Source: an uncultured Dokdonia sp. (GTDB lineage: Bacteria > Bacteroidota > Bacteroidia > Flavobacteriales > Flavobacteriaceae). From it: a stretch of DNA of 64,000 nucleotides. The position numbers and the translations under genes are program-made. How positions within the stretch are numbered: the stretch's first letter is position 1; each line of letters opens with the position of its first letter. Location of the stretch: contig CANNDF010000003.1 of NCBI GenBank assembly GCA_947503305.1, positions 558,001-622,000 on the forward strand, read 5' to 3'. The notes under the pieces were generated by a model. That model did not search any database. It was not told the origin of the DNA and saw only the letters and a list, made by a program, of their open reading frames with translations. Below are positions 8,953 through 17,102 of this stretch, in pieces.

Positions 8953-10035
8953 TTATTTGTTTTCTTCATTATGAAGAAAGTTTTTTAATAATTCAATATA
9001 AAGTGTTATTCCTTCCTCAATCTCATGGATATAGACATACTCATCTGCCATATGGGATCGAGTGCTATCCCCTATTCCGAGTTTTAATGAGGGGCATGAT
9101 AAACATGCCTGATCAGATAAGGTAGGAGATCCATATGCAGTTCTTCCTAGCGATAAACCAGATTGAACTAAGGGGTGTTCTTTAGGAATACGTGAACTGT
9201 TTAATCGTAGGGATCTAGGGGTTATAGTATCACAAGGTGCTTCTTGTAGAATTTCTGCAATTTGAGTATTTGAATAAAGTTCATTCACACGCACATCGAT
9301 GACCAGACTTACCTTAGCAGGCACAACATTATGTTGTTCTCCAGCTTGAATTTGTGTAACGGTAACCTTAGTCTCTCCTAGGGTTTCAGATACTTTATCA
9401 AATTTTTTGTTTTTAAACCATTGCAAGGTCTCTATGGTATTATAGATCGCATTATTTTCTTTGATATGTGCAGCATGTCCAGCAGTTCCATATACCTCAG
9501 CATCAAAAACAACAAGTCCTTTTTCGGCAATAGCAAGATCCATTAATGTAGGTTCTCCTACAATAGCTACATCAATTGCAGGGATTGTAGTTAACATACT
9601 ATTTAATCCATTAGGCCCACTTGATTCTTCTTCGGCAGATGCTACTATGACTATATTGTGTGACACATCAAGAGTATCATAAAAACTGACAAAGGTAGCA
9701 AGTAAGCCCACTAAGCTCGCCCCTGCGTCATTACTTCCCAGCCCAAATAATTTTCCTTCTATAACTTCTGCCTGAAATGGATCTCTAGTATAGCCTTTAT
9801 TAGGAATTACGGTATCATGATGAGAATTTAATAAAAGGGTAGGTTTTGATGGATCAAAATGCTTATTATGGGCGTATACATTATTTTGCTTTCGCGAAAG
9901 CGTACTCACCCCATTCTCCATAAGCCAATCCCAAATCAACTGTGCAGTATCATGCTCTTCTCCAGAAAAAGAAGGGGTTTCAATTAATTTTTTTAAGAGG
10001 GCAATTGCACTATTTGTCAATTCATTTATAGACAT
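8953..10035 (-). CDS. argE: M20-family N-acyl-ornithine/citrulline deacylase (ArgE-like)
   Basis: A 360-residue M20 metallohydrolase. The likely metal ligands and catalytic residues are in NSHHDTV (residues 70-76), GSNDAGASL (D103) and ASAEEESSG (E136/E137). It removes the N-acyl group from the acylated intermediate of arginine synthesis. In Bacteroidota with an ArgF'-type carbamoyltransferase the substrate is likely to be N-acyl-citrulline rather than N-acyl-ornithine; that is inferred from the neighbour. A copy of the dispersed palindrome encodes LSRKQ at residues 46-50. Its start overlaps the end of argB by 10 bases. Confidence 0.88.
   Translation of the reverse strand: MSINELTNSAIALLKKLIETPSFSGEEHDTAQLIWDWLMENGVSTLSRKQNNVYAHNKHFDPSKPTLLLNSHHDTVIPNKGYTRDPFQAEVIEGKLFGLGSNDAGASLVGLLATFVSFYDTLDVSHNIVIVASAEEESSGPNGLNSMLTTIPAIDVAIVGEPTLMDLAIAEKGLVVFDAEVYGTAGHAAHIKENNAIYNTIETLQWFKNKKFDKVSETLGETKVTVTQIQAGEQHNVVPAKVSLVIDVRVNELYSNTQIAEILQEAPCDTITPRSLRLNSSRIPKEHPLVQSGLSLGRTAYGSPTLSDQACLSCPSLKLGIGDSTRSHMADEYVYIHEIEEGITLYIELLKNFLHNEENK
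9888..9901. repeat. Dispersed palindrome inside argE
   Basis: Exact GCTTTCGCGAAAGC copy, read in the frame that gives LSRKQ near the N-terminus of the protein. Confidence 0.85.
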
Positions 10036-10811
10036 AATATAGTATGTTTTTGAGTTACATCGGTTAGGATTTCTATAGTTCCTAAATGTACTTGAAGGAC
10101 TCCTTTTTCTAATGCTTCAAAAGCCGTTTGTAACTTAGGTAGCATCCCTGAATATATTTTTCCTTCCTTTTTTAATTGTATATACATTTCTTGATTTATT
10201 TTGGGAATTACGGATAAAGGGATATCGATATTTTCTAATACTCCTATTTGATCAAAACAATAAAACAACTGAACGTGATAAAGTGAACTCATAGCACTAG
10301 CAATAATTGCTGCTAGTGTATCTGCATTGGTATTTAATAATTGCCCCTTTCCATTATGTGTTATCGCACAAAATACAGGTGTTTTCCCCGAAGTTAATAA
10401 CTCGTGAATCAGGCTTACATTGACCATGTCTATATCACCAGCAAATCCATAGTCTATATCTATAACTTCACGTTTATGAGCTCTTATTGCATCTCCGTCT
10501 ACCCCTGATAGTCCAATAGCATTCTTCCCTATAGCTTGTAATCCGGCTACAAGTTTTTTATTAAACAATCCTGCATACACCATCGTGACTACCTCTAAAG
10601 TCTCTGTATCGGTAATACGTCTTCCGTCAATCTTCTGTGGTGTAATTCCTAGTTTTTCTTGTAATTGAGAGGCATAATTTCCTCCTCCATGAATAATAAT
10701 TTTAGGCCCTGAAATATTTTTTACCTGTTCATAAAAAGCAGTAAGGACAGAAGTACTATCAATGATTGCTCCTCCTATTTTAATTATAGTAAGTGGTTGT
10801 TTAGCTTCCAT
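10026..10811 (-). CDS. argB: N-acylglutamate kinase (ArgB)
   Basis: A 261-residue amino-acid kinase: the phosphate-binding opening TIIKIGGAIID, IIIHGGGN, the KIDGRRITD substrate loop, and LNTNADTLAAIIA near the ATP site. It phosphorylates N-acetylglutamate, or N-succinylglutamate if the pathway is succinylated as proven for Bacteroides fragilis. Its start overlaps the end of argF' by 11 bases and its end overlaps argE, so the three are translationally coupled. Confidence 0.92.
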   Translation of the reverse strand: MEAKQPLTIIKIGGAIIDSTSVLTAFYEQVKNISGPKIIIHGGGNYASQLQEKLGITPQKIDGRRITDTETLEVVTMVYAGLFNKKLVAGLQAIGKNAIGLSGVDGDAIRAHKREVIDIDYGFAGDIDMVNVSLIHELLTSGKTPVFCAITHNGKGQLLNTNADTLAAIIASAMSSLYHVQLFYCFDQIGVLENIDIPLSVIPKINQEMYIQLKKEGKIYSGMLPKLQTAFEALEKGVLQVHLGTIEILTDVTQKHTILCL

Positions 10812-11766
10812 AGTCCAATATTTTTTTTAAAACCCATTGTGCTGCAATTGTACGATTACCTGCTTGTTGTATCACAGCACTTGCAGAAGAATCTAATACT
10901 GCATCATCAATCACTACATTACGACGTACGGGAAGACAATGCATTACTTTTGCGTTATTGGTGTGACTTATTTTTTCTTGAGTAATCATCCAATTAGGAT
11001 CCTTTGATAGTATTTTTCCGTACGTTTGATAACTACTCCAGTTTTTTACATAAATAATATCTGCATCAGAAAAGGCAGAATTCTGGTTATAGTCTATAGG
11101 TATATCTTTTACAATTTCAGGATTCAAATCATAACCCTCTGGATGAGTTATCGTCAGATTCACATCGAGTCGTTTCATTGTTTGTATAAATGAATTTGCG
11201 ACAGCATGTGGTAACGCTTTGGGGTGTGGTGCCCATGTAAGAACAACTTTAGGAGTTTTACCTTGTGCCCGTATTTCTTTGGTAAGCTCTCCGATCGTAA
11301 ATGCATCTGTAAGTCCTTGTAAAGGGTGTGCAGTACTACTTTCTAAATTTATAATGGGAACTGTAGCATAGGCTACAAAGGCAGAGAGCACCTCTTCTGT
11401 TTCGTCTTTGGATTTATCTATCAATCCTGGAAACGCTCGTATACCTAGCACATCACAGTATTGTGACAGCACGCCTGCAGCTTCCTTAATATGCTCAGCT
11501 TTTGTTCCGTCCATTATGCGCCCATCTGTAAATTCAAGTTGCCAGGAATCACTATTTATATTAAGTATTTGTACATTCATCCCAAGCTGAATTGCCGCTT
11601 TTTCTGTACTCATTCGTGTACGAAGACTTGAATTAAAAAAAAGCAAGCCTAAGGTTTTATGAGTTCCCGCTTTCGCGAAAGCATATAAATCATTTTTTAC
11701 ATCCTGCATTTCTTTTAATGCCTGATACATATCTGGAATATCATTTATACTCAAATAATGCTTCAT
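10801..11766 (-). CDS. argF': N-acyl-L-ornithine carbamoyltransferase (ArgF'-type)
   Basis: A 321-residue aspartate/ornithine carbamoyltransferase-family enzyme of the acylornithine branch. The carbamoyl-phosphate loop is FFNSSLRTRMST (about 43-54); STAHPLQGLTD, TWAPHPKALP and MHCLPVRRN complete the active site. The last two are typical of N-acetyl/N-succinyl-ornithine carbamoyltransferases, not of ornithine carbamoyltransferase. The residue that separates the two types, recalled as Glu92 in the Xanthomonas acetyl enzyme and Pro90 in the Bacteroides succinyl enzyme, is Ala90 here (DGTKAEH). A dispersed palindrome encodes AFAKA at 29-33. The start overlaps argD by four bases. Confidence 0.9.
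   Translation of the reverse strand: MKHYLSINDIPDMYQALKEMQDVKNDLYAFAKAGTHKTLGLLFFNSSLRTRMSTEKAAIQLGMNVQILNINSDSWQLEFTDGRIMDGTKAEHIKEAAGVLSQYCDVLGIRAFPGLIDKSKDETEEVLSAFVAYATVPIINLESSTAHPLQGLTDAFTIGELTKEIRAQGKTPKVVLTWAPHPKALPHAVANSFIQTMKRLDVNLTITHPEGYDLNPEIVKDIPIDYNQNSAFSDADIIYVKNWSSYQTYGKILSKDPNWMITQEKISHTNNAKVMHCLPVRRNVVIDDAVLDSSASAVIQQAGNRTIAAQWVLKKILDYGS
11669..11682. repeat. Dispersed palindrome inside argF'
   Basis: Exact copy, read here in the frame giving AFAKA close to the N-terminus, just before the carbamoyl-phosphate loop. Confidence 0.85.
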
Positions 11767-12887
11767 AATTCTGTCTTTAATGCTTCAAATAATTGATCAA
11801 TATGTTTTGATTGTATCGTTAATGGAGGAAGAATACGAAGTACATTTTTTGCCTTAGCTCCTCCTGTAAATATGTGGTGATCATAGATCAATCGTTTACG
11901 GAGTGTACTTACATCATAGGGAAGTTCTATTCCTAGCATAAGACCCCGCCCTTTTACTTGAATTATGTCTGAATGCATAACTGCTTTATTTCTAAAGTAG
12001 GTTTCCATTGCCAGAGCATTTGCCATTAACTTTTCTTTTTTGAGGGTCTTTAGGACTGCTTTTACCGCTGCACAAGCAAGGTGATTCCCTCCAAAAGTGG
12101 TGCCCAGCATTCCATACTGGGCTTCTATTTCTGGATGAATCAAAACACCTCCTACTGGAAATCCATTACCCATGCCTTTTGCCATGGTTATAATATCTGG
12201 AGTACAGTCATAATACTGAAAGGCAAAAAAATCACCTGTACGACCAAAACCTGATTGTACCTCATCTGCAATAAACTTTGTCCCGTATTGTTTACATAAT
12301 GAAGCTACTCCTTTATAAAAAGTTTCTGTAGATTCATCGAGTCCTCCTACACCTTGTATACATTCTACAATCACTGCACATACGTCCTTCTTTTGTAATG
12401 CATTTTCTACTAATCTCAGATTACCCAAAGGAAGAATTTCAACTTCGTGCTGTGCATTAATCGGAGCAATAATTGCTTTATTATCGGTAGTTGCTACTGC
12501 CGCAGAAGTACGACCATGGAATCCATTTTGAAAAGCTACTACCTTGGATCTTCCTGTTGCAAACGATGCAAGTTTTAAAGCATTCTCGTTGGCCTCTGCA
12601 CCAGAATTACAAAAAAACAATTGGTAATCATCACAACCTGAAAGTGTTCCTAAACGTTTTGCTACTTCTACTTGTAGTGGATTGTGCACCGCATTTGAAT
12701 AAAATCCTATCTGTCGTAATTGTTTTCGCAAAGCTTTTATATAGGTGGGATGTTTATGTCCTATAGATAGTACCGCATGTCCTCCATATAAATCTAAATA
12801 GGGCCTTCCGGTTTTGTCATATACATAGATCCCCTCAGCTTTTACAGGTGTAACGTCGTATAATGGGTATACATCAAATAATTCCAT
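11763..12887 (-). CDS. argD: N-acylornithine aminotransferase
   Basis: A 374-residue class III PLP aminotransferase. NSGAEANENALK (94-105) binds the cofactor phosphate, FIADEVQSGFGRTG (206-219) holds the ring Asp, and MAKGMGNG contains the Schiff-base lysine K237. It converts N-acyl-glutamate semialdehyde to N-acyl-ornithine. It sits between proC and argF', 5 bases after the former and overlapping the latter by ATGA. Confidence 0.93.
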   Translation of the reverse strand: MELFDVYPLYDVTPVKAEGIYVYDKTGRPYLDLYGGHAVLSIGHKHPTYIKALRKQLRQIGFYSNAVHNPLQVEVAKRLGTLSGCDDYQLFFCNSGAEANENALKLASFATGRSKVVAFQNGFHGRTSAAVATTDNKAIIAPINAQHEVEILPLGNLRLVENALQKKDVCAVIVECIQGVGGLDESTETFYKGVASLCKQYGTKFIADEVQSGFGRTGDFFAFQYYDCTPDIITMAKGMGNGFPVGGVLIHPEIEAQYGMLGTTFGGNHLACAAVKAVLKTLKKEKLMANALAMETYFRNKAVMHSDIIQVKGRGLMLGIELPYDVSTLRKRLIYDHHIFTGGAKAKNVLRILPPLTIQSKHIDQLFEALKTEL

Positions 12888-12892
12888 GGTCT

Positions 12893-13684
12893 TTAATTTC
12901 CAATACTGTTGATTTTATTATATGAAGTCACAATCCCTTTGATAAGGCTAGAGCTTAACCCCTGATGCTCCATTTCATTAAGCCCTTCAATCGTGCACCC
13001 TTTAGGAGTTGTTACTCTATCAATTTCTTGTTCTGGGTGGTTTCCCGAGGTAATTACTAGACTGGCTGCTCCTAAACATGTTTGCATGGCTAGTTCTTGA
13101 GCTTCTTTTGCATCAAAACCTAATTGAATAGCTCCCTGTGTTGTTGCACGTATGAGACGCATCCAAAATGCAATCCCACTGGCGCAAATCACTGTAGCAG
13201 CTTGCATTTGTTCTTCTGGAATACTAAGAGATGTGCCTAATTTATTAAATATAGCCTCGGCTATTTGAATTCTTTTTTTACCTACTTCATTACTGCAAAT
13301 ACATGTCATACTTTTACTTACAGATATAGCAGTATTGGGCATTGCTCGTATAATAAACCGATCATTACCTACTTCTTGCGCTATTTGAGAAATCTTATAG
13401 CCTGTAATTGTAGAAATGAGGATATGGTTTTCATGTAAGTGATTTTTTATTTTATTTAATATCTCCCCAAAATGCCTAGGTTGTACAGCAAAAATGAGGA
13501 TATCACTATTTTGAACAGCCTCTATATTATCTGATGTAACAGTTACGTTTGGGTAGTCTGCCCATGTACTGATAGAAGCCGTATCTCGCTTTGTTAGATA
13601 CAAAGTTGTAGCACTATTATGAACTACTAATCCTTTTGCTATAGCAAGTCCTAAATTACCTGCGCCTATAATTGCTATTTTCAT
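12893..13684 (-). CDS. proC: Pyrroline-5-carboxylate reductase
   Basis: A 263-residue two-domain reductase with Rossmann motif IGAGNLGLAIAKG near the N-terminus, AVQPRHF, IIRAMPNTAISV, and the C-terminal TTPKGCTIEGLNEME signature of P5C reductase. It makes proline from P5C, which can arise from ornithine or glutamate semialdehyde. Its place in the middle of the arginine operon ties proline output to arginine regulation. Spacing is 10 bases after argC and 5 before argD. Confidence 0.92.
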   Translation of the reverse strand: MKIAIIGAGNLGLAIAKGLVVHNSATTLYLTKRDTASISTWADYPNVTVTSDNIEAVQNSDILIFAVQPRHFGEILNKIKNHLHENHILISTITGYKISQIAQEVGNDRFIIRAMPNTAISVSKSMTCICSNEVGKKRIQIAEAIFNKLGTSLSIPEEQMQAATVICASGIAFWMRLIRATTQGAIQLGFDAKEAQELAMQTCLGAASLVITSGNHPEQEIDRVTTPKGCTIEGLNEMEHQGLSSSLIKGIVTSYNKINSIGN

Positions 13685-13694
13685 ATTGTTTTTA

Positions 13695-14669
13695 TTAAAA
13701 ATAATTTGCTTTTAATGTTAATCCTGCATTTTGACCAATCCCGAATAATAGATTCATATTTTCAATAGCTTGTCCCGAAGCTCCTTTTATAAGATTATCT
13801 ACAACACTTGTAATCAACAACTTATTACCATGTTTTTCCAGATGCAAAAAACAGAAGTTGGTATTGATTACTTGTTTAAGGTGTAGAGGTTGTGAGACCA
13901 CTTTTGTAAAAACTGCATCCTTATAATACGACTTATACAATGCGATAGCATCTTCAATAGTTCCCTCATAATGGGTATATATGGTTGTAAAAATGCCTTT
14001 GGAAAAGTTTCCTCTGTGGGGTAAAAAGTATACTTCTTTATCAAAACCAGATTGTAGTTGTTTTATGGATTGATAAATCTCATCCAAATGCTGATGATTA
14101 AATGCTTTATAATGGGATACATTGGTATTTCTCCATGCAAAATGGGTTGTCTCTGAAGGGGATCGGCCAGCACCAGTAGCACCAGTAATTCCATGTACAT
14201 GTATATCATCTATAAGAAAACCTTGTGCTGCCAAAGGCAGTAACGCTAGTTGAATAGCCGTTGCAAAACATCCAGGATTTGCAATATTTTGTGCATTTTG
14301 AATCGTAGCTTTATTAAGCTCTGGAAGTCCATATACAAAATCTCTTCCTTCAAAAAATGCAGTACCCTTTAGACGAAACTCATTACTTAAGTCAATAATT
14401 TTTGTCTTAGAAGAAAACGTATATTCTTTTAAAAACATAGCAGAATGTCCATGCCCTAAACAAAAGAATACAACATCTACTTCATCAGAAATAGTATCTG
14501 TAAACGTCATATCAAGCATCGCAAGATCTTGATGAACTGTACCTATGGAATTTCCAGCATTTGATGTACTATATACATATGTCAACGTAGCTTCTGGATG
14601 ATGTACCAATAAACGAATAAGTTCTCCTGCAGTATATCCTGCTCCTCCTATAATACCTACTCTTATCAT
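13695..14669 (-). CDS. argC: N-acyl-gamma-glutamyl-phosphate reductase
   Basis: A 324-residue reductase with NADP-binding GIIGGAGYTAGELIRLL at the N-terminus, the catalytic cysteine C134 in IANPGCFATA, and the GITGATGAGRSPSE and FLPHRGNFSKGI segments of ArgC. It reduces the acylglutamyl phosphate made by ArgB. Its start overlaps the argG stop by four bases. Confidence 0.94.
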   Translation of the reverse strand: MIRVGIIGGAGYTAGELIRLLVHHPEATLTYVYSTSNAGNSIGTVHQDLAMLDMTFTDTISDEVDVVFFCLGHGHSAMFLKEYTFSSKTKIIDLSNEFRLKGTAFFEGRDFVYGLPELNKATIQNAQNIANPGCFATAIQLALLPLAAQGFLIDDIHVHGITGATGAGRSPSETTHFAWRNTNVSHYKAFNHQHLDEIYQSIKQLQSGFDKEVYFLPHRGNFSKGIFTTIYTHYEGTIEDAIALYKSYYKDAVFTKVVSQPLHLKQVINTNFCFLHLEKHGNKLLITSVVDNLIKGASGQAIENMNLLFGIGQNAGLTLKANYF

Positions 14670-15871
14670 AATGACGATATATTAGATATATTATTACCTA
14701 GTGCATATAGCATCTTCCCTTGATTGCTTAGGATTTTAATAAATCCTTTTGCTTCATCTGCTGTCCAACCTTGATTTTCTTCACCATAACTAGCTACTTT
14801 AGATTGCATAAGATCGTTATCAGATTGTATACCATCTATACTAAATCTGTATGGGTATAGTGTGATATAAACTTCTCCTGTAACAGCTTGCTGACTACTT
14901 GCTAATAATGCTTCAAAATCTCGCATTACAGGATCTAGATAAAGCCCTTCATGCAAATGAGTCCCATACCATTGTGCAATACCTTCCTTATGTTGCAATT
15001 GCCATTTACTAAGAGTATGTTTTTCTAAGGTTCGATGGGCCTCTAGAATAATCATAGGAGCCGCAGCTTCAAACCCTACCCTTCCTTTGATTCCTATAAT
15101 CGTATCTCCTATATGCATTCCCCTACCGATAGCATACAAAGAGGCTATCTTCTGTAATTTTACAATACAGTCTACAGAGGATCCAGAAACACCATCAATT
15201 GCTGTAAGTTCTCCTTTAGTAAATTGTAAACAAACTTTTTCAGGGGCTTCTTTTTCCAACTGACTAGGAAATGCAATTTCTGGTAATGGTGTATGAGAAG
15301 TCAAGGTTTCTGACCCTCCCACACTCGTACCCCAGAGTCCTTGGTTAATAGAATATTGTGCTTTTTCCCATGACCAATCTATGCCATGAGATTGTAAGTA
15401 ATCAATTTCTTGCTTTCGCGAAAGCGTATGATCTCTGATCGGTGTAAGAATTTCTATTCCAGGAACTAAAGTTTGAAAAATCATATCAAATCGTACCTGA
15501 TCATTTCCTGCACCCGTACTACCGTGAGCAATAGCATCTACCTCATGGGTTTGTGCATATTTGGCAATTTCTACAGCTTGTACAATACGCTCTGCACTTA
15601 CAGATAATGGATAACTATTGTTTTTTAATACATTTCCAAAAATGAGGTACTTTACCACCGTATCATAAAAAGATTGGATTGCATCTATATGTGTATATGA
15701 CGTTGCACCTAATGCCAGTGCTTTATCTTTATGTAGCTGACGCATTTCTGAAGTAAAACCCCCTGTATTCACGCTTACGGCATGAACTTCATACCCATAA
15801 TCTGCTGTAAAATGTTTTATACAATAGGAAGTATCTAGACCTCCTGAATATGCTACTATTATTTTTTTCAT
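14666..15871 (-). CDS. argG: Argininosuccinate synthase
   Basis: A 401-residue PP-loop ATPase: AYSGGLDTS at residues 7-15, with the HGSTGAGNDQVRFD and WGTSVGGSETLT-type substrate loops. It joins citrulline and aspartate. A dispersed palindrome encodes the LSRKQ stretch in HTLSRKQEID. Overlaps by ATGA occur at both ends, with the GNAT gene upstream and argC downstream. Confidence 0.94.
   Translation of the reverse strand: MKKIIVAYSGGLDTSYCIKHFTADYGYEVHAVSVNTGGFTSEMRQLHKDKALALGATSYTHIDAIQSFYDTVVKYLIFGNVLKNNSYPLSVSAERIVQAVEIAKYAQTHEVDAIAHGSTGAGNDQVRFDMIFQTLVPGIEILTPIRDHTLSRKQEIDYLQSHGIDWSWEKAQYSINQGLWGTSVGGSETLTSHTPLPEIAFPSQLEKEAPEKVCLQFTKGELTAIDGVSGSSVDCIVKLQKIASLYAIGRGMHIGDTIIGIKGRVGFEAAAPMIILEAHRTLEKHTLSKWQLQHKEGIAQWYGTHLHEGLYLDPVMRDFEALLASSQQAVTGEVYITLYPYRFSIDGIQSDNDLMQSKVASYGEENQGWTADEAKGFIKILSNQGKMLYALGNNISNISSL
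15412..15425. repeat. Dispersed palindrome inside argG
   Basis: Exact copy in the same LSRKQ frame as in argE, but at an unrelated place in an unrelated fold. Confidence 0.85.
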
Positions 15872-16515
15872 GATGTTTTATTCTTTTCCTTTTTTAGAAA
15901 TAATGACTGTTTAATACGTTGTAACCGCTTAACGGTTTTTCCATTTATCTTTTTTGAAGTATTCTTTTTAGACTCTTGAATTTGTGATGTAGTCCCTTTA
16001 GGATCATAGAGCATTCCTGTACACAAACACATTTTCTGTTCTGTACGCGTAAGGACATCAAAGTTTTTACAGGTTTGACAGCCCTTCCAAAAAGTAGGAT
16101 CTGTTGTGAGTTCAGAAAATGTTACAGGTTTATATCCTAGCTGAGAATTAATCTTCATAACCGCAAGTCCTGTGGTTATTCCAAATATTTTAGCCTCTGG
16201 ATACTTCTCTTGCGAGAGTTTGAAAATGGTTTCTTTGATACGTTTTGCTAATCCTTGCCCTCTATACTTAGGAAGTACAACTAAGCCAGAATTTGCAACA
16301 TATTTTCCATGATCCCATGATTCTATATAACAAAACCCTGCAAACTCTTCTCCGTCTAAGGCAATGACCGCATTTCCGGCTTCCATTTTTTGGATAATAT
16401 ATTCAGGAGTACGACGTGCTATTCCTGTCCCTCTATCTTGAGCAGAAATTGCAATGGTATCACATATAGCCTGTGCGTAAATAATATGTATATGAGAAGC
16501 TACAACAATATGCAT
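15868..16515 (-). CDS. GNAT acyltransferase opening the arginine operon (probable glutamate N-acyltransferase)
   Basis: A 215-residue protein with a GNAT domain over residues 1-135; the acyl-CoA loop is PKYRGQGLAKRI (R85-A90). A four-cysteine cluster follows (C146, C149, C163, C165: CQTC ... CLC), then a Lys/Ser/Thr-rich tail of about 40 residues. No argA or argJ is seen in the operon, so this first gene is the natural candidate for the N-acetyl- or N-succinyl-glutamate synthase. The Cys cluster could hold zinc. It is the first full gene after the leader ORF and attenuator. Confidence 0.8.
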   Translation of the reverse strand: MHIVVASHIHIIYAQAICDTIAISAQDRGTGIARRTPEYIIQKMEAGNAVIALDGEEFAGFCYIESWDHGKYVANSGLVVLPKYRGQGLAKRIKETIFKLSQEKYPEAKIFGITTGLAVMKINSQLGYKPVTFSELTTDPTFWKGCQTCKNFDVLTRTEQKMCLCTGMLYDPKGTTSQIQESKKNTSKKINGKTVKRLQRIKQSLFLKKEKNKTS

Positions 16516-16582
16516 AGCGATTGATTTAAAAAATTGAAAATAAAATTCCTTTAAAAGGGAATTAAAATGAATATGGTTTTAG

Positions 16583-16611
16583 AAAAAGGGATAGGACTCA
16601 CCTACCATCCC
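16583..16611 (-). terminator. Attenuator terminator ahead of the arginine operon
   Basis: On the minus strand GGGA-tgg-TAGG pairs with CCTA-TCCC (loop TGAGT), followed at once by TTTTTC. It is 16 bases after the leader-ORF stop and about 70 bases before the first operon gene. The 5' arm of this stem overlaps an alternative pairing with the end of the leader ORF. Confidence 0.75.
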
Positions 16612-16634
16612 GCAATAGAATGCACCCTTACGGG
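16612..16634 (-). promoter_or_regulatory. Proposed antiterminator pairing in the arginine leader
   Basis: On the minus strand CCCGTAA (16628-16634, the last codons and stop of the leader ORF) can pair over 7 bp, one of them G-U, with TTGCGGG (16609-16615). That would capture three Gs of the terminator stem. A ribosome on the stop codon would block this pairing; one stalled on the earlier Arg codons would not. Not energy-tested. Confidence 0.45.
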
Positions 16635-16756
16635 CGACGACGAAAGCGACGTACTGGACGGTTAACGCGAGTAGGTACGGGAAGTAATTGCACAGAGGTA
16701 GCAGGAACCAGAATGGCTCTTAGTATCAAAATGCTATGTGCAATAATTTTCTTCAT
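16628..16756 (-). CDS. Arginine leader peptide (42 residues)
   Basis: An ORF on the minus strand directly upstream of the arginine operon starts ATG AAG AAA ATT ATT and ends CGT CGT CGC CCG TAA. It encodes 42 residues, starting MKKIIAHSIL and ending RVNRPVRRFRRRP. Eight residues are Arg and seven of them fall in the last 13, in front of a hairpin with a T-run. Regular protein function is unlikely; the arrangement is that of an attenuator leader peptide, where low charged tRNA-Arg stalls the ribosome. The -7 box ends only 10 bases before its ATG, so the transcript is near-leaderless. Known leader-peptide attenuators are best studied in Proteobacteria and Gram-positives. Confidence 0.75.
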   Translation of the reverse strand: MKKIIAHSILILRAILVPATSVQLLPVPTRVNRPVRRFRRRP

Positions 16757-16766
16757 TGTATACTAA

Positions 16767-16774
16767 CAAAGGTA
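16767..16774 (-). promoter_or_regulatory. -7 promoter element of the arginine operon (TACCTTTG)
   Basis: The minus strand reads TACCTTTG, an exact TAnnTTTG box, 10 bases before the leader ATG. No good -33 TTG is seen. Transcription would begin only a few bases before the leader peptide. Confidence 0.55.
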
Positions 16775-17102
16775 TAAAGTATTTTGAGATGACCTTATGT
16801 TTTTATAAAAATGTCATCCCATCTATAGATTTTTATCAAATTACAACTAATAGAATGATAAAATTATGAGGTTTTAAAAAAATGTAGCAAAAATCTAATA
16901 AAACTAAGAAAGTCAATAATAAATGAACTTGACTTATTCTTGGAAATACTATGTGATGATAGGCTATTACAAAGAGTTTAGTTATGTAAAAATAGCGATA
17001 AAAAGCCTTTTCATAGGTACGGGAAAGTATTATCGGGGTTCACTAAGTGCCGTTATAACCTTTCTTCTTTTGTCTTGTTTAACAAAATAAAACCTATAAA
17101 TT
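16775..17102. other. Intergenic region between divergent arginine operon and propeller gene
   Basis: About 330 bases, AT-rich. It carries upstream promoter sequence for the arginine leader on one strand and for the propeller gene on the other. No repeat, hairpin of note or further ORF was recognised. Confidence 0.6.

Noticed and set aside
12491-12766. Plus-strand ORF inside argD
   Set aside because: It lies wholly opposite a well-conserved gene and has no domain.
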